Positions 1 through 8,264 of a DNA stretch of 64,000 nucleotides are shown here, in pieces. The stretch spans positions 7,998,001-8,062,000 of the forward strand of contig NZ_CP094527.1 of the NCBI RefSeq assembly GCF_022811725.1. The letters run 5' to 3'. How positions within the stretch are numbered: the first letter of the stretch is position 1; every line of letters begins with the position of its first letter. Below the pieces are notes generated by a model. It was given only the letters and a program-made list of their open reading frames with translations, was not told the DNA's origin and did no database searches. The DNA is from Mucilaginibacter sp. SMC90. Its GTDB lineage: Bacteria > Bacteroidota > Bacteroidia > Sphingobacteriales > Sphingobacteriaceae. Made by a program: the position numbers and the translations under genes.

Positions 1-1
1 T

Positions 2-2884
2 TTTATCAACGAGTTTTTGATAGAATATGATTTTGAGCGCGTTGACTTCGTTTATGAGCCGGGACAATTTTCAATTCGTGGTGGTATTGTTGATATTTTT
101 TCGTTTTCGCATATGCTCCCTTACCGGGTGGAGTTTTTCGGAGACTTTATCGAGTCTATCCGCACATTTGAAATCGAGAGCCAGCTCTCTGTCGAGCATG
201 TTAAAAGCATCACCATTGTACCCAATGTGCAATCTAAATTTTTAACGGAAAACAACATTTCCCTGCTTGAATATGTTGAACCCGGCACACAGGTATGGAT
301 CAAGGATGTTCAGTTTACGCTGGATATCATCCAAACCGGCTATAAAAAAGCGGTAAACCTGTGGAAAGCACTCTCCGCCGACGAAAAAGCGCAAAACCCC
401 GATTGGATAGATCCTAAATTTGGCTTTACCGACGAAAAACTGATCGGCGATCAGCTGCATGATTTCCCGGTAGTAGAATTTGGCAAGCAGTTTTTTTACC
501 ATGATGCTACCGCTATCAATTTTGATATGCGCCCGCAGCCATCGTTCAATAAAGATTTTACGCTGCTTATCCACAACTTTAAAAACAACGAAGCCGAAAA
601 GATCGAGAATTTCATCTTTACCGATTCGGCAAAACAGGTGGAGCGGTTATACGCTATTTTGGATGATCTGGATAAAACGGTAAAATTTACACCGATAAGC
701 ATCTCCGTACGCGAGGGCTTTATTGACCAGGAACAAAAAATAGCCTGCTACACCGATCACCAGATATTTGACCGCTACTACAAATACAAAACCCGTAAGG
801 GCTACCAGCGCTCTCAGGCCATTACCCTTAAAGAACTGCGTGACCTTAAGCCCGGCGACTATGTTACCCATATTGACCATGGCATAGGCAAATATGCCGG
901 CCTGGAAAAGGTTGACGTAAATGGCAAACAACAGGAAATGATCAGGCTTATTTATGCCGATAACGACCTGCTGTATGTGAACATCAACTCGCTTAACCGC
1001 ATCTCCAAATTCAGCGGTAAAGAAGGCTCAGTTCCCAAAATGAATAAGCTGGGTACCGATACCTGGGAACGCCTAAAGAAAACAACAAAAAAAAAAGTTA
1101 AGGACATAGCCCGCGATCTGATCAAGCTATATGCGGTCCGTAAAGCTCAGCACGGCAATGCCTTTTCGCCCGATAGTTACCTGCAAACCGAGCTGGAAGC
1201 ATCTTTTTTGTATGAGGATACGCCCGACCAGGAAAAAGCCACGGCAGACTTCAAAAGGGATATGGAATCGCCCCACCCTATGGACCGCCTCATTTGCGGT
1301 GATGTGGGGTTTGGCAAAACCGAAGTGGCCGTTCGCGCGGCATTTAAGGCCGTTGCGGATAGCAAGCAGGTAGCCATACTGGTACCAACTACCATTTTAG
1401 CAGCTCAGCATTATAAAACCTTCACAGACAGGCTTAAGGGCTTCCCTGCCAATATTGATTATGTTAACCGCTTTAAATCAACCAGGCAGATCAAGGACAC
1501 GCTTGAGAAACTAAAGGAAGGCAAGGTTGATATCATCATCGGCACCCACCGCTTAGTGAGCAAGGATGTGAAGTTTAAAGATCTTGGGCTGATGATCATT
1601 GACGAAGAGCAAAAATTTGGTGTATCAACCAAAGAGAAGCTTAAGCAGATGCGTGCCAATGTAGATACGCTTACCTTAACAGCCACTCCTATCCCGCGTA
1701 CGCTCCATTTTTCATTGATGGGCGCACGTGACCTTTCTATCATATCAACACCACCGCCAAACCGCCAGCCGGTTGTTACCGAACTGCACGTGTTTAACGA
1801 TAAGCTCATTAAAGAGGCCGTTGAATTTGAAATTGACCGCGGCGGGCAGATCTTCTTTATCCACAACCGTGTAGCCGACCTGCCCCAACTGGGCGGTATG
1901 ATCCGCAAGCTGGTACCTAAAGCCCGTATTGGCATTGCCCATGGGCAACTGGAAGGCGACGACCTGGAAGACGTGATGCTCAAATTTGTGAACCACGAGT
2001 ATGATGTATTAGTGGCTACAACCATTATTGAGGCCGGGTTGGACATTCCTAACGCCAATACCATCATCATCAACTACGCCCACATGTTTGGCCTGAGCGA
2101 TCTGCACCAGATGCGTGGCCGCGTGGGCAGGAGTAATAAAAAGGCATATTGTTATTTGTTAAGTCCGCCGTTGTCAACACTCACCAGCGAAGCCCGAAAA
2201 CGCCTGAGCGCTATTGAGGAGTTCAGCGACCTGGGCAGCGGTTTTAACGTAGCTATGCGCGATCTCGACATCCGCGGCAGCGGTAACCTGCTTGGCGCCG
2301 AGCAGAGTGGTTTCATTGCCGAAATAGGCTTTGAAATGTACCACAAGATCCTCGACGAAGCCATACAGGAACTTAAGGAAGATGAGTTTAAAGGTGTATT
2401 CCCTGAGGATAAACCCCGTCCGTATATCTCTTTTACCCAAATTGATACGGACCTGGAAATCCTTATTCCCGATGAATACGTAACCAATCTTTCCGAGCGG
2501 TATAACCTGTATACCGAGCTTTCTAAATTGGAAAACGAGGTAGAGTTACAGGCATTTCAGCAAAAACTGCATGATCGTTTCGGCCCGGTGCCGGCACAGG
2601 TTGATGGTTTGCTCAACACCTTACGCCTGCAATGGCTGGGCAAAGCAATCGGTTTTGAAAAGATCTCGCTTAAGAAAAACGTGTTGAGAGGTTATTTTAT
2701 CACCAATCAACAATCAAGCTACTTCGAAACCGAGGCTTTCCGCAATGTGCTCGATTTTGTGAAGAATAATCCAAGGCGCACTAATTTAAAAGAAGTTAAA
2801 AACACACTTCGTTTGGGTATTGAGGGGATTGATAGCGTTGATGAAGCTGTGAGGATGCTGAGCGAAGTGGCGGGGATAGGGTAG
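2..2884 (+). CDS. mfd: Transcription-repair coupling factor Mfd, 5' end missing
   Basis: Mfd is a DNA translocase that removes RNA polymerase stalled at lesions and recruits UvrA. The reading frame is open from base 2, so the gene starts before the window; about 960 residues are present against a usual length near 1,110, so the start of the UvrB-like N-terminal part is missing. Visible landmarks are the RNA-polymerase-interacting (CarD-like) segment with PGDYVTHIDHGIGKY (about nt 855-900), Walker A GDVGFGKTE (about nt 1300), the DEEQ box (about nt 1600), TATPIPRTL (about nt 1680), the QMRGRVGRS helicase motif VI (about nt 2108) and a C-terminal TRCF domain. Both RecG-like helicase lobes are intact. 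The TTG at 17 is internal to the gene and not a real start. Confidence 0.97.
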   Translation, partial: FINEFLIEYDFERVDFVYEPGQFSIRGGIVDIFSFSHMLPYRVEFFGDFIESIRTFEIESQLSVEHVKSITIVPNVQSKFLTENNISLLEYVEPGTQVWIKDVQFTLDIIQTGYKKAVNLWKALSADEKAQNPDWIDPKFGFTDEKLIGDQLHDFPVVEFGKQFFYHDATAINFDMRPQPSFNKDFTLLIHNFKNNEAEKIENFIFTDSAKQVERLYAILDDLDKTVKFTPISISVREGFIDQEQKIACYTDHQIFDRYYKYKTRKGYQRSQAITLKELRDLKPGDYVTHIDHGIGKYAGLEKVDVNGKQQEMIRLIYADNDLLYVNINSLNRISKFSGKEGSVPKMNKLGTDTWERLKKTTKKKVKDIARDLIKLYAVRKAQHGNAFSPDSYLQTELEASFLYEDTPDQEKATADFKRDMESPHPMDRLICGDVGFGKTEVAVRAAFKAVADSKQVAILVPTTILAAQHYKTFTDRLKGFPANIDYVNRFKSTRQIKDTLEKLKEGKVDIIIGTHRLVSKDVKFKDLGLMIIDEEQKFGVSTKEKLKQMRANVDTLTLTATPIPRTLHFSLMGARDLSIISTPPPNRQPVVTELHVFNDKLIKEAVEFEIDRGGQIFFIHNRVADLPQLGGMIRKLVPKARIGIAHGQLEGDDLEDVMLKFVNHEYDVLVATTIIEAGLDIPNANTIIINYAHMFGLSDLHQMRGRVGRSNKKAYCYLLSPPLSTLTSEARKRLSAIEEFSDLGSGFNVAMRDLDIRGSGNLLGAEQSGFIAEIGFEMYHKILDEAIQELKEDEFKGVFPEDKPRPYISFTQIDTDLEILIPDEYVTNLSERYNLYTELSKLENEVELQAFQQKLHDRFGPVPAQVDGLLNTLRLQWLGKAIGFEKISLKKNVLRGYFITNQQSSYFETEAFRNVLDFVKNNPRRTNLKEVKNTLRLGIEGIDSVDEAVRMLSEVAGIG

Positions 2885-2910
2885 ATCTAATAATTTATTT
2901 TCTCTCCCCA

Positions 2911-3063
2911 GTTGCCGTGTCCCCACGGCAACATATGCATCCGATAAAACGTCGGTGAAAAAAGTTGGCGTGAGGACACGCCAACTGCGGAGAAATGAAA
3001 ATGAGGTTTGTGAGACACAAACCTCAGAAAATAACATCCATGTTGCCGTGTCCCCACGGCAAC
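2911..3063. repeat. Cluster of four REP-like hairpins downstream of the RAYT gene
   Basis: Four short inverted repeats lie within 153 bp: 2911-2932 (GTTGCCGTG, loop TCCC, CACGGCAAC), 2964-2985 (GTTGGCGTG, loop AGGA, CACGCCAAC), 3003-3025 (10-bp arms GAGGTTTGTG/CACAAACCTC, loop AGA) and 3042-3063 (identical to the first). All share the layout stem-GTG-loop-CAC-stem. The first and last are exact copies, and near-identical units recur on the other side of the transposase gene. This is the arrangement expected for REP sequences mobilised by a neighbouring RAYT. The hairpins could also act as terminators for mfd and for the facing transposase gene. Confidence 0.8.
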
Positions 3064-3070
3064 ACACAAG

Positions 3071-3592
3071 TTACATCACGTCCATATAATGCGTTAACCA
3101 ATCAAACTTTTTATCCTCCTGCTCATAAAATGAACACGATAAAAAATAATAATTATTGGGATCATCGGTTAAATTCCAATGTGATTGTAGGGGGTTGAGA
3201 TGAATATAATCCAACTTTTGTTCTAACATTTTTCGATCGAGTATTTTTATCGGTAACGAATTAGTTTGCCAAAACAAGTAATTTCTATTCCTCAAATCTG
3301 TTTTGAACTTTGCCAGCAACGGCTCATCTGTTGTCCGCAATTCGTCTAAAAACTTATGTCCGGTAAACTTCATAAAGCTGGCGAAAGGCTTTTCCTTACC
3401 ATTCATTTTTGATCCCGACCAAATGAGGTGAATGTGATTGGGCATAATTACAAAACCATAAATCCCTATTTTTTTCTGCTTAACAAGATGGATCAGGCTG
3501 TTTAAAACAATGTGTTTAAATTTATCAGCCTGAAGCAAGGGGGTCCAGTTGTTAATTGTAGCGGTATAAAAATAGATCTCATCAAACTCCAT
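3071..3592 (-). CDS. REP-associated tyrosine transposase (RAYT, Y1/HUH family)
   Basis: This 173-residue protein belongs to the Y1 transposase (IS200-like/RAYT) family, which nicks single-stranded hairpin DNA through a tyrosine. The HUH metal motif is in PNHIHLIW (His53, His55) and the likely nucleophile is Tyr129 in KLDYIHLNP. The reading frame stays open upstream to 3793, but that extension translates a 54-bp palindrome and two REP-like hairpins and has no family resemblance, so the ATG at 3592 (MEFDEI) was chosen. REP-like units lie on both sides at 2911-3063 and 3638-3781, as in known RAYT loci. The gene faces mfd. It appears intact. RAYTs usually occur as single domesticated copies, which fits a lone gene among hairpins; whether it acts on these repeats is inferred from position. 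Confidence 0.88.
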   Translation of the reverse strand: MEFDEIYFYTATINNWTPLLQADKFKHIVLNSLIHLVKQKKIGIYGFVIMPNHIHLIWSGSKMNGKEKPFASFMKFTGHKFLDELRTTDEPLLAKFKTDLRNRNYLFWQTNSLPIKILDRKMLEQKLDYIHLNPLQSHWNLTDDPNNYYFLSCSFYEQEDKKFDWLTHYMDVM

Positions 3593-3637
3593 TAAATAAA
3601 CATAGCAAGAATTGGGGAATAATTGCATGTCCTGCAT

Positions 3638-3659
3638 GTTGCCGTGTCTCCACGGCAAC
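3638..3659. repeat. REP-like hairpin upstream of the RAYT gene
   Basis: A 22-bp unit with arms GTTGCCGTG and CACGGCAAC and loop TCTC. It differs by one loop base from the copies at 2911 and 3042. It lies 45 bp upstream of the transposase start. Confidence 0.8.
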
Positions 3660-3691
3660 GGGGATGATTTTGTATTGCGCGACCAGAATAG

Positions 3692-3745
3692 CGATTTAAA
3701 CAGAAAAGCTACCGGATTAATCCGGTAGCTTTTCTGTTTAAATCG
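3692..3745. repeat. Perfect 54-bp palindrome between two REP-like hairpins
   Basis: Bases 3692-3718 and 3719-3745 are exact reverse complements with no spacer: the arms run from CGATTTAAACAG to the GGATTAATCC centre. Perfect palindromes of this length are unstable and uncommon. It sits between the REP-like units at 3638 and 3760, upstream of the RAYT gene. It could fold as a long RNA or single-stranded DNA hairpin, act as a RAYT substrate, or work as a bidirectional terminator, although it lacks a clear T-run. Confidence 0.85.
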
Positions 3746-3759
3746 AATCCTTCCTTCCC

Positions 3760-3781
3760 GTTGCCGTGTCCTCACGGCAAC
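3760..3781. repeat. REP-like hairpin, outermost upstream copy
   Basis: A 22-bp unit with arms GTTGCCGTG and CACGGCAAC and loop TCCT. It is the fourth copy of this sequence around the RAYT gene and lies just after the stop codon of the lipoprotein gene at 3806. Confidence 0.8.
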
Positions 3782-3805
3782 GTATCGAATCATTAACTAA
3801 TCAAA

Positions 3806-4306
3806 TTAATAAACCGCTGTACTATAAGTAAGCGTTTGCCCGGCTTCTAAAAACAAATTTGGCGCGTGTGTTTTGTCCGAATCATTGATAACGCCATCGC
3901 CATTGGTATCCTTAAACTTCACTGAACCTATTGTTGCAGCTGGCGTTTGTGTAGGGCTGCTGTCAATTTCTGATTGCGTTTTAAATATGCCTATCGGGAT
4001 CAGGCCGTTATAGTAACTTTTGCGGGATCCGTTTTCAGCAACAACATAATACCCTCCTATGTAGGCAACTGATGCCGTGGCTTTTCCTGATGCATCTGCA
4101 GTAAGTGTATATGACGGAGCTTCACCTGTATTGGGCTTATTTACATCGTCATACAGCTTTACCGTTGCACCTGCCGAAGCAGCGCCGGTTAAGCCATCGG
4201 TTACAGTAATATCTACGGTAGAAGTAAGTGGCGGCTTTTTATCACATGATGAAAACAAGAACGATGCTGCCACACAGCCAGATAAAAGTAAAGATGTATA
4301 TTTCAT
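3806..4306 (-). CDS. Secreted lipoprotein of unknown function
   Basis: This 166-residue protein has a lipoprotein signal peptide ending in the lipobox LFSSC (Cys20), so it is expected to be membrane-anchored outside the cytoplasm. The next part (about residues 30-90) looks like a small beta-sandwich of the carboxypeptidase-regulatory or Ig-like kind (VDITVTDGLTG, GATVKLYDD). Near the C-terminus DTNGDGVINDSDK matches a dockerin/EF-hand-type calcium loop. Such modules are common in Bacteroidota surface proteins, but no specific activity can be assigned. It lies between the RAYT region and hpt, both on the same strand, and has its own start after a 115-bp gap. Confidence 0.75.
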   Translation of the reverse strand: MKYTSLLLSGCVAASFLFSSCDKKPPLTSTVDITVTDGLTGAASAGATVKLYDDVNKPNTGEAPSYTLTADASGKATASVAYIGGYYVVAENGSRKSYYNGLIPIGIFKTQSEIDSSPTQTPAATIGSVKFKDTNGDGVINDSDKTHAPNLFLEAGQTLTYSTAVY

Positions 4307-4421
4307 AAACCCTAAAACGAAGCAGCTGCGCTATTGTTTTAATTGGCTGTTAAAAAATTTACTCGCAACGCCTTATAAACCAACCTTAACGGCCGATATT
4401 TAATGAAGGCAATATTGCTAT

Positions 4422-4961
4422 TTATCCTACTTTTTTATAGATATCTGCCAGGTTGCGGCCCATTTCTTTATAATCCAGACCATATCCTACTACAAACTCA
4501 TTTTCAATTTCAAAGCCTACGTATTTAAGCTCTTCTATCTTTTTTTGCAAAGCGGCAGGCTTCAGCAATAGCGAGCATAATTTCAATGAAGCCGGTTCTC
4601 GTTCTTTGAGTTTTTCAATCAGGTAATGGGCCGTATTACCGGTATCAACAATATCTTCAATGATAAGTACATCACGGCCTTTTATATCAACTATTAAATC
4701 GATATCCTCGCGTATTTTTAACGTACTGGTTGTACCGCCATAATACGAGGCCAATTTGGTGAAGCCGATTTCGCAGGGGATGCTTACCTGTTTGATCAGG
4801 TCGGCAGTAAAAAGAAAGCTGCCGTTAAGTACGCCTACCACCACCGGAATGGTGTCTTTAAAATCTTCACTTATTTGTGCGCCAATAGCTTTTACGCGTT
4901 CTTCAATCTGTTGGGCAGTTATCAATACTTCAAATCCGAGGTCGGCAATTTGTTTTTTCAT
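4422..4961 (-). CDS. hpt: Hypoxanthine phosphoribosyltransferase
   Basis: This enzyme salvages purines by joining hypoxanthine or guanine to PRPP to give IMP or GMP in the cytoplasm. The 179-residue length is typical. The PRPP-binding loop is clear in VLIIEDIVDTGNTA (about residues 99-112), and the early VVGVLNGSFLF segment is the PPi loop region of type I phosphoribosyltransferases. The start MKKQIADLGFEV lies 144 bp from the divergently transcribed M16 peptidase gene, so the two probably have back-to-back promoters. Xanthine or other purine preference cannot be read from the sequence. Confidence 0.93.
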   Translation of the reverse strand: MKKQIADLGFEVLITAQQIEERVKAIGAQISEDFKDTIPVVVGVLNGSFLFTADLIKQVSIPCEIGFTKLASYYGGTTSTLKIREDIDLIVDIKGRDVLIIEDIVDTGNTAHYLIEKLKEREPASLKLCSLLLKPAALQKKIEELKYVGFEIENEFVVGYGLDYKEMGRNLADIYKKVG

Positions 4962-5090
4962 TAGGGGTCAGGTGCTTATGTGTGCCTAAAGCATCTAAAT
5001 ACTTTTAACAGTAGATACATTTGGCCTTAAACGCCTAAAATACTATAAATCACTTACAATAACATGAAAAATAATTGTGACATATAAGCT

Positions 5091-5098
5091 TATCTTTG
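5091..5098 (+). promoter_or_regulatory. Bacteroidota -7 box TATCTTTG very close to the M16 start
   Basis: TATCTTTG matches the TAnnTTTG -7 consensus of the Bacteroidota primary sigma factor. It ends 7 bp before the ATG at 5106, so the transcript would have almost no 5' leader. A convincing -33 TTG at normal spacing is not evident, which lowers confidence. Confidence 0.45.
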
Positions 5099-5105
5099 CA
5101 GCCGA

Positions 5106-6338
5106 ATGATTGACTATCAACTTTATACTTTGCCCAATGGCATTCGTATCCTTTACAAGCACTGGCCATCAGCAATAACACATTGCTGCTTTATTGTTAA
5201 CGCAGGCTCACGCGATGAAACTCCAGGCCAGGAAGGCCTTGCACATTTTATTGAGCACCTGTTATTTAAAGAAACCGAACGCCGTAACACCAACCAGATC
5301 CTGAACAGGCTTGAGCTTGTTGGTGCCGATTTGAATGCCTATACCACCAAAGAATATACCTGCATCCACGCATCACTGCTTAATCAGCACCTTGACCGTA
5401 CCATGGATCTTTTTGAGGATATTCTGTTTCACTCTACATTTCCGGATGATGAGCAGGAAAAAGAACGCGGTGTTATTTTAGATGAAATAGCATCCTATCT
5501 TGACCAGCCCGAGGAGGCCATACAGGATGATTTTGAGGAACTGCTATTCAAGGGGCACCCTATGGGCCAAAACATTTTAGGAACGCCCGAAACGGTTGGC
5601 AGGCTTAACGGCGATGACATCCGCCGGTTTATTGCAGCAAATTACAATACAACCGAAATGATATTTGCCGTACATGGCAATTACGATTTCAAAAAATTGG
5701 TTGCGATGTCCGAAAAATATTTCGGACACGTCCCTTTCAACCAGCTTCAAAAAAAGCGGATAAAACCCGAACTAATTACGGGCGGTATCCATCTTGTTAA
5801 TAAGCCCATTTCACAAACACATTGCATTATAGGCACGCAGGCTTATCCATCAGGGCATGAGCATAAATGGGGGTTATTGTTACTTAATAACCTGCTGGGT
5901 GGCGTTGGCATGAGCAGCCGGTTAAACCTCGAGATCAGGGAAAAACATGGTATAGCATACACTGTCGAATCAAACTACACCCCCTTAACAGATACCGGCA
6001 TTTTTTCCATATACTTTGGTACCGATGCAGAGAAAGCAAACAAGGCTTCAAAGCTGGTTCATAAAGAATTAAAAAAGCTGCGTGACCAAAAGCTTGGGAC
6101 ATTGCAACTACACCAGGCACAGCAAAAATTTATCGGGCAGATAGCATTGGCCGAAGAGAACCGCATGAGCCTCATTATTGCCATGGCCAAAAGCATGGTT
6201 GACTTTAACCGTATTGACACCCTTGAAGAGATCTTTGCTAAAATTAACCAGGTAAGCGCCGAACAATTATTGGAGATCAGCAATGAAATTTTTGATAATA
6301 ACCGCTTGATCACTTTGCTATTTGAGCCTAAGCAATAA
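5106..6338 (+). CDS. M16 family zinc peptidase
   Basis: This 410-residue protein is a single-unit M16 (pitrilysin/mitochondrial processing peptidase) metallopeptidase. The inverted zinc motif HFIEH is at residues 47-51, inside GLAHFIEHLLFK, with the downstream glutamate expected in the ERGVILDEI segment (about residues 118-126). The second half contains the inactive-lobe-like repeat with GGVGMSSRLNLEIREKHGIAY, typical of the family. No signal peptide is visible, so it is probably cytoplasmic. It is followed after 17 bp by def, which may be cotranscribed or may use the TATTTTTG box just before it. The substrate is unknown. Confidence 0.93.
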   Translation: MIDYQLYTLPNGIRILYKHWPSAITHCCFIVNAGSRDETPGQEGLAHFIEHLLFKETERRNTNQILNRLELVGADLNAYTTKEYTCIHASLLNQHLDRTMDLFEDILFHSTFPDDEQEKERGVILDEIASYLDQPEEAIQDDFEELLFKGHPMGQNILGTPETVGRLNGDDIRRFIAANYNTTEMIFAVHGNYDFKKLVAMSEKYFGHVPFNQLQKKRIKPELITGGIHLVNKPISQTHCIIGTQAYPSGHEHKWGLLLLNNLLGGVGMSSRLNLEIREKHGIAYTVESNYTPLTDTGIFSIYFGTDAEKANKASKLVHKELKKLRDQKLGTLQLHQAQQKFIGQIALAEENRMSLIIAMAKSMVDFNRIDTLEEIFAKINQVSAEQLLEISNEIFDNNRLITLLFEPKQ

Positions 6339-6343
6339 TCCTT

Positions 6344-6351
6344 TATTTTTG
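6344..6351 (+). promoter_or_regulatory. Possible -7 box TATTTTTG just before def
   Basis: TATTTTTG ends 4 bp before the ATG of def and lies in the 17-bp gap after the M16 gene. If used, the def transcript would begin at or next to the start codon. It may be chance in an AT-rich gap. Confidence 0.3.
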
Positions 6352-6355
6352 CAAG

Positions 6356-6928
6356 ATGAAGTACCCTATCATTGCCTACGGTGATCCTGTTTTAAGAAAG
6401 AAAGCTACGGCCATTGAGCCCGACGAATATCCCCATATAAAAGAACTGGTTGACAATATGTTTGAAACCATGTATGCCGCCAGGGGTGTTGGTTTGGCCG
6501 CTCCGCAGGTGGGCATGTCAATGCGTTTATTTGTAATTGACGCCACGCCTTTTGATGACGACGAACCGGAACTGAAGGATTTCAAAAAGGCATTTATCAA
6601 TGCTACCATTTTGGAGGAAACCGGCGAAGAATGGGGCTTTAACGAAGGCTGCCTGAGCATTCCCGACATTCGCGAGGATGTATACCGCAAACCCGTTGTA
6701 CGTTTGTCATATTATGATGCCGACTGGAAGCACCATGAAGAAACTTTTAAGGGTATGGCAGCACGCGTTATCCAGCATGAATATGACCATATTGAAGGCA
6801 AGTTATTTACCGATAAGCTAAGCCCGCTGCGCAAACGCCTTATTGAAAAAAAGCTTAACGATATTTCAAAAGGCATGGTTGATGTAGACTATAAAATGAA
6901 GTTCCCCAATGTTAAAAAAGGACGATAA
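6356..6928 (+). CDS. def: Peptide deformylase
   Basis: This enzyme removes the formyl group from the N-terminal methionine of new proteins. All three signature motifs are present and complete: GVGLAAPQ (44-51), EGCLS (97-101, the cysteine binds the metal) and HEYDH (141-145). The 190-residue length is normal for Bacteroidota. Translation probably starts at the ATG at 6356, 17 bp after the M16 gene stops. A strong hairpin follows the stop, so transcription ends here. Confidence 0.97.
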   Translation: MKYPIIAYGDPVLRKKATAIEPDEYPHIKELVDNMFETMYAARGVGLAAPQVGMSMRLFVIDATPFDDDEPELKDFKKAFINATILEETGEEWGFNEGCLSIPDIREDVYRKPVVRLSYYDADWKHHEETFKGMAARVIQHEYDHIEGKLFTDKLSPLRKRLIEKKLNDISKGMVDVDYKMKFPNVKKGR

Positions 6929-6940
6929 TTTTCTATAAAG

Positions 6941-6976
6941 AACAAACAAGGCCGCAGAATTGCGGCCTTGTTTGTT
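6941..6976 (+). terminator. Intrinsic terminator after def
   Basis: A 16-bp perfect stem (AACAAACAAGGCCGCA with TGCGGCCTTGTTTGTT) closes a GAAT loop 12 bp after the def stop codon. The T-rich right arm follows a GC-rich core. Confidence 0.85.
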
Positions 6977-7044
6977 TAACACCAATCCGTTTGTATCATT
7001 TTTATGAGGATCTGCAATTAAACCAATCAATGTTATTTGGGTCT

Positions 7045-7075
7045 TTGAATTGGCATTTTTAATGTGTTATATTTA
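7045..7075 (+). promoter_or_regulatory. Probable promoter of the TAT-exported TIM-barrel gene
   Basis: A TTG at 7045-7047 is followed after 20 bp by TATATTTA (7068-7075), close to the TAnnTTTG consensus. The ATG is 25 bp further on. Confidence 0.45.
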
Positions 7076-7100
7076 CACAACCAATCAAAAAACATAACCA

Positions 7101-7985
7101 ATGACTACCAGACGCTCATTCCTAAAAACTTCGGCGCTGCTTTCAGCAGGCTTGTTGGCAGCTCCTAATTTGTTTGCCTATGATAAAAAATACATCGGCT
7201 TACAATTATATACTGTACGTGATGCCATGGCAGCCGATCCGGCTGCAGCCTTAGCCAAAGTTGCCGGTTTAGGCTATACTTCGGTTGAAGGTGCTACTTA
7301 CACCGGCACCGAATTGTTTTACGGAAAAAGCCCGACAGATTTTGCTGCGCTGTTAAAACAAAACGGCCTCATTATGCCAAGTGCACATTATCGTTTAGGT
7401 GAGGAGCTTGTAAACGGCGAGCACCAGAAAGGTACCATCATGAACGACTGGAAAAAAGCAGTTGATGATGCTGCCGCAGCCGGGGTTAAATACATGGTAT
7501 GCGCATACCTTTCGCAGTCAGAGCGCGGTGATCTTGATCACTATAAAAAAATAGCCAACATGCTTGACGTTGCCGGCGAAACCTGTAAAGGTGCAGGTAT
7601 CCAGCTTTGCTACCATAACCACGATTTTGAATTTATACAAGAGAACGGCAAATACCCATACGAGATTTTGCTTGATAGCACTGATAAAAATCTTGTAAAA
7701 ATGGAAATGGACCTTTACTGGGTAACCAAAGCCAACCAAGACCCTATTGCGCTGATCAACAAGCATCCGGGCCGCTTCCCGTTGTGGCATGTTAAGGACA
7801 TGGATAAAACACCTGAAAAGAAATTTACTGAAGTTGGCAACGGTGTTATCGACTTTAAAAAGATCTTCACTCAGGCAAAAAAATCAGGACTTCAATATTT
7901 CTTTGTGGAACAGGATGTTTGCCCCGGCGATCCTTTTAACAGCATTAGCCAAAGTATCAGCTACATTAAAAAGAACCTTGTGTAA
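7101..7985 (+). CDS. Exported sugar phosphate isomerase/epimerase-like TIM-barrel protein
   Basis: This 294-residue protein belongs to the xylose isomerase-like TIM barrel superfamily (AP endonuclease 2 fold). A twin-arginine signal (TTRRSFLKTSALL) and an AAPNLFA cleavage region show that it is exported folded. The barrel contains GLQLYTVRD at the first strand and metal-ligand-like residues in CYHNHDFEF, KMEMDLYWV and LWHVKDMD. Relatives in Bacteroidota act on sugars or inositols in the periplasm, but the substrate cannot be told here. It has its own promoter and terminator, so it is probably a single-gene unit. Confidence 0.88.
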   Translation: MTTRRSFLKTSALLSAGLLAAPNLFAYDKKYIGLQLYTVRDAMAADPAAALAKVAGLGYTSVEGATYTGTELFYGKSPTDFAALLKQNGLIMPSAHYRLGEELVNGEHQKGTIMNDWKKAVDDAAAAGVKYMVCAYLSQSERGDLDHYKKIANMLDVAGETCKGAGIQLCYHNHDFEFIQENGKYPYEILLDSTDKNLVKMEMDLYWVTKANQDPIALINKHPGRFPLWHVKDMDKTPEKKFTEVGNGVIDFKKIFTQAKKSGLQYFFVEQDVCPGDPFNSISQSISYIKKNLV

Positions 7986-8007
7986 TATTGCTTTTACACA
8001 CATAATT

Positions 8008-8042
8008 AAAGGCCTGTATTTAAAACAAAATACGGGCCTTTT
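8008..8042 (+). terminator. Intrinsic terminator after the TIM-barrel gene
   Basis: The stem AAGGCCTGTATTT pairs with AAATACGGGCCTT with one wobble or mismatch and is followed by a T-rich tail. It starts 23 bp after the stop codon. Confidence 0.75.
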
Positions 8043-8088
8043 TATTTTATAAACATAATCAATGCATAGTATTCAACGTTAAGGAAAA

Positions 8089-8208
8089 ATGAGCCCATCT
8101 ACCATCAAATACCTCATAGCCATTTTACTGGCATCTTTCCTTTTTGCCTGCGCTGCCGAAGCTCAAACAGGCAAGCAAGTGGTTATGGGCAATAAAATAT
8201 ACCGGTAA
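8089..8208 (+). CDS. Small lipoprotein, 39 residues
   Basis: A short open frame starts with ATG at 8089, preceded by AAGGA (8081-8085), one of the few Shine-Dalgarno-like sites in this part of the window. The product has a hydrophobic segment (YLIAILLASFLFA) followed by CAAEAQTGKQ, so Cys21 could be a lipobox cysteine (LFAC) and the mature peptide would be under 20 residues. That resembles tiny entericidin-like lipoproteins in architecture only. It lies between a terminator and the facing transporter gene. It could be a chance frame, but the signal peptide and ribosome site together make it plausible. Confidence 0.5.
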   Translation: MSPSTIKYLIAILLASFLFACAAEAQTGKQVVMGNKIYR

Positions 8209-8264
8209 TTGCTGCGGCGGTCAGCATGCCGCTTGCGCTATTAGCTTTTTCAGGGTTTCAAAAC

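Noticed and set aside
1459..2073. Long minus-strand frame inside mfd
   Set aside because: It lies wholly inside the well-supported helicase domain of mfd and has no family resemblance.
3593..3793. N-terminal extension of the RAYT frame
   Set aside because: It consists of translated hairpins and palindrome; the family N-terminus starts at MEFDEI.
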